Source: Candidatus Woesearchaeota archaeon (GTDB lineage: Archaea; Nanobdellota; Nanobdellia; Woesearchaeales; WJIZ01). From it: DNA of 7,817 nucleotides. The position numbers were made by a program, and so were the translations under genes. The stretch covers positions 1-7,817 of the forward strand of contig JAGVXW010000079.1 of assembly GCA_018303575.1 (NCBI GenBank), read 5' to 3'. Below, piece by piece: positions 6,240 to 7,817 of this stretch. Numbering within the stretch: position 1 is the first letter of the stretch; each line of letters starts with the position of its first letter. Below the pieces are notes generated by a model that worked only from the letters and a program-made list of their open reading frames with translations, was not told the DNA's origin and ran no database searches.

Positions 6240-7520
6240 ATGATAAGCAAGGAAAAATGGGCTGAGCTCATCCGGGATTTTCATGGGAAGGCCATGCCGG
6301 AGATGATTCCGAGGGCGCGGGAAATCGATGTCGAGAGCGGCCTACAGCGGGCGATTTCCATTATCGGGCCAAGAAGGGCGGGGAAGACGTTCGAGATGTT
6401 CTTCCTGATCGCCAAAATACGGCAGAAGCACGGGACGGAGAGGGCGCTCTATATCAACTTCGAGCGGGTGGACCTGCAGGGAGCCGCGGGCAAGGACCTG
6501 GGCGTTATGCTGGAAACCTATTACGAGCTCTATCCACAGAACAAGGGAAAGAGGGTCTGGCTTTTTCTGGATGAGGTGCAGAATGTTCCGGGATGGGAAC
6601 GCTTTGTCAGGAGCAGCCTGGATGAGGGGATTTCTGTCATCATATCCGGTTCCAGCGCGAAGCTCTTAAGCAGGGAAGTGGCCACCAGCATGCGCGGGAG
6701 GAATCTCTCCTATCAGATGTACCCCTTTTCGTTCGGAGAGTTCTTGATTGCGAGGAGATTTGAGGTAAAAAAGATGTACTCTTCGCATGAGAAAGCTCTG
6801 CTGATCCACTTCTTCCAGGAATTTCTTGTTTCGGGCGGCTACCCGGAAGCCATCATCTATGGCAAGGAGCGGGAAAAGATAACGCGGGATATTTTCGATA
6901 CCGCCCTGTACCGGGATGTCATCGAGCGGGGGAAGATCAGGAACACAGGCGTGATGCGGGAGTTGATAAAGGCGTTGTTGAATTCGGCAGAGTTTTCCAT
7001 GCACAAGTTCTATAATTACTGCAAATCGCGGGGCATGAAAACAAGCAAAAACGCCCTGTACAAGTACGCGGAGTATCTGAACGACGCGTTCTTTGTCTTT
7101 TTCCTCAGGAAGCATAGCCAGTCGTATAAAAAGAGCGGGCAATCTCTCCCCAAAGTGTACTTCGTGGATAACGGCCTCCTCACGGTCAATGGGATTGACG
7201 ACAAAGGCAGGCTGCTTGAGAACCTTGTTTTTGTGGAGCTGACGAGAAGGAACAAGGAAATCGCCTACTATCAAAACGCGCTGAAAGAGGAGGTCGATTT
7301 TGTTGTCAAGAAGGGGAAGAAGGTGACGCAGCTGATACAGGTATGCTACGATGCCAGCAGCTACCTGACGCTCGAAAGGGAGACAAGAGCGTTAGGAAAA
7401 GCCAGCGAGGAGTTTGCGTGCAGGGATCTCGTTTTGATAACGATGCGGGAAGAGAGGGAAGAGAAGGTGAACGGGCTTACGATACGGGTGATCCCGGCAT
7501 GGAAGTGGATGTTGGCGTAG
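6240..7520 (+). CDS. AAA_14 / DUF4143-type ATPase, 426 aa
   Basis: The N-terminal half is a P-loop ATPase with Walker A GPRRAGKT (43-50), Walker B VWLFLDEVQ (106-114, D111 E112), a sensor-like ISGSSAKLLS (135-144) and the family's R-G-R-x(5)-Y-P-x-S-F-x-E-F block (152-168). The C-terminal half is DUF4143-like: SGGYPEAI (198-205), LYRDVIERGKIRN (223-235), then a PD-(D/E)xK-like fold with E327, D353 (EVDFVV) and QVC at 367-369, where active nucleases have E/QxK; the catalytic Lys appears missing. Length is normal for the family. Members are numerous and variable in archaea and bacteria, and their function is unsettled. Translation is probably leaderless. The gene and its promoter lie between 71-bp direct repeats, suggesting acquisition as a cassette. 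It ends in IPAWKWMLA. Confidence 0.92.
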   Translation: MISKEKWAELIRDFHGKAMPEMIPRAREIDVESGLQRAISIIGPRRAGKTFEMFFLIAKIRQKHGTERALYINFERVDLQGAAGKDLGVMLETYYELYPQNKGKRVWLFLDEVQNVPGWERFVRSSLDEGISVIISGSSAKLLSREVATSMRGRNLSYQMYPFSFGEFLIARRFEVKKMYSSHEKALLIHFFQEFLVSGGYPEAIIYGKEREKITRDIFDTALYRDVIERGKIRNTGVMRELIKALLNSAEFSMHKFYNYCKSRGMKTSKNALYKYAEYLNDAFFVFFLRKHSQSYKKSGQSLPKVYFVDNGLLTVNGIDDKGRLLENLVFVELTRRNKEIAYYQNALKEEVDFVVKKGKKVTQLIQVCYDASSYLTLERETRALGKASEEFACRDLVLITMREEREEKVNGLTIRVIPAWKWMLA

Positions 7521-7578
7521 ATTCCGGGAGGATGCCGGAGCGGCGATGGGAAAAGGGTTCCCCCTTACGACCAAAACT

Positions 7579-7649
7579 TCTCGGACAAGTTCAACCGCGA
7601 GCTGCAGAAGATCGGCATCATATGGCCGCAGGAGCTGAAGAAGGCGTAA
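7579..7649 (+). pseudogene. Duplicated 3' fragment of the winged-helix gene (right copy of 71-bp repeat)
   Basis: It encodes SDKFNRELQKIGIIWPQELK and then KA before TAA, the same frame as the end of the winged-helix protein, with M121 to I and L123 to P. No start codon or body of the gene precedes it; 7521-7578 shows no similarity to the parent gene. A proline inside the last helix suggests no selection. The match begins abruptly and ends exactly at the stop codon. It is also in frame with the ATPase, whose TAG lies 58 bp earlier. It is best read as a scar of cassette insertion or unequal recombination. Confidence 0.85.
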
Positions 7650-7653
7650 ACTT

Positions 7654-7817
7654 TTAGGTATGCTCTTCCAGTAGCCATTTCCATGCCGGTACCATCTGTA
7701 TTGTTCCTTCCTCAAATCGGATCTCCTTTTCCGGCTTGAGGAGATCGGCCTTCTTGATCGACTGGACGTAGCCGCGGCGCCCGAGGCCATCATCCTCTTC
7801 GGTTCCGCGAGCAGGGG
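7654..7817 (-). CDS. C-terminal part of a probable second DUF4143-type ATPase (partial, off right edge)
   Basis: A minus-strand frame enters from the right edge and ends at TAA (7654-7656), giving 53 residues that include YVQSIKKADLLKPEKEIRF and EEGTIQMVPAWKWLLEEHT. The ending closely resembles the IPAWKWMLA terminus of the neighbouring ATPase, and DNA identity is 14 of 15 bp over CCGGCATGGAARTGG. Such a final beta strand plus WKWLL is typical of DUF4143 ATPases. It converges on the ATPase, with only 4 bp between its stop and the end of the 71-bp repeat. Residues nearest the edge (PARGTEEDDGLGRRG) look less typical, so a frameshift or another family is possible. Confidence 0.5.
   Translation of the reverse strand, partial: PARGTEEDDGLGRRGYVQSIKKADLLKPEKEIRFEEGTIQMVPAWKWLLEEHT

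Noticed and set aside
6666..7274. 202-codon minus-strand open frame inside the ATPase gene
   Set aside because: It is antisense to a well-supported ATPase with all expected motifs; such shadows are common in GC-rich genes.
7392..7793. 133-codon minus-strand open frame at the right end
   Set aside because: It overlaps the ATPase 3' end and the duplicated fragment and has an Arg/Ser-rich translation. The other minus-strand frame (7654-7817) gives a recognisable ATPase-like C-terminus.

Overview
The window looks archaeal and most resembles a DPANN-type genome. Two plus-strand genes have BRE/TATA-type promoters, one of them placed so close to its ATG that the mRNA should be leaderless. The large surface protein has a domain order I remember from Woesearchaeota/Pacearchaeota-like genomes (recalled, not searched). 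Coding regions are GC-rich, near 60% where I counted. The one long intergenic region is clearly AT-rich.

Left two thirds (1-5312, minus strand): a two-gene unit. A 188-residue protein with two related helix-turn-helix units starts at a GTG at 5312. Its TGA overlaps the ATG of the next gene as ATGA, with a perfect GGAGG ribosome-binding site in front. The second gene is an enormous surface protein: 1583 codons lie in the window without a stop and it runs off the left edge. It has a Pro-, His- and Lys-rich cytoplasmic N-terminus, one membrane anchor, and an extracellular chain of beta domains that includes a Cys-rich module, a cadherin-like module and LamG-type repeats. Its N-terminal coding sequence carries a 54-bp double-hairpin insertion that keeps the reading frame.

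Middle (5313-5781): about 470 bp of AT-rich DNA between the divergent transcription units, with a four-times-repeated TTTTGTRAGTAA motif and promoter-like sequences but no RNA gene that I recognise.

Right third (5782-7817): a small winged-helix-like protein (129 aa), then a 426-aa AAA_14/DUF4143-type ATPase with its own strong promoter. The last 71 bp of the winged-helix gene are repeated almost exactly (2 mismatches) 1478 bp further on, just beyond the ATPase. The ATPase is therefore bracketed by direct repeats like an inserted cassette. The last 4 bp before a convergent minus-strand gene follow. That gene's C-terminus resembles the ATPase C-terminus, so a second relative probably lies off the right edge.

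How the parts relate: the left unit suggests a DNA-binding protein produced in step with a cell-surface adhesin. The right part looks like an accessory spot where DUF4143-type ATPase cassettes have come and gone. The most unusual signals are the 71-bp flanking duplication and the in-frame palindromic element.
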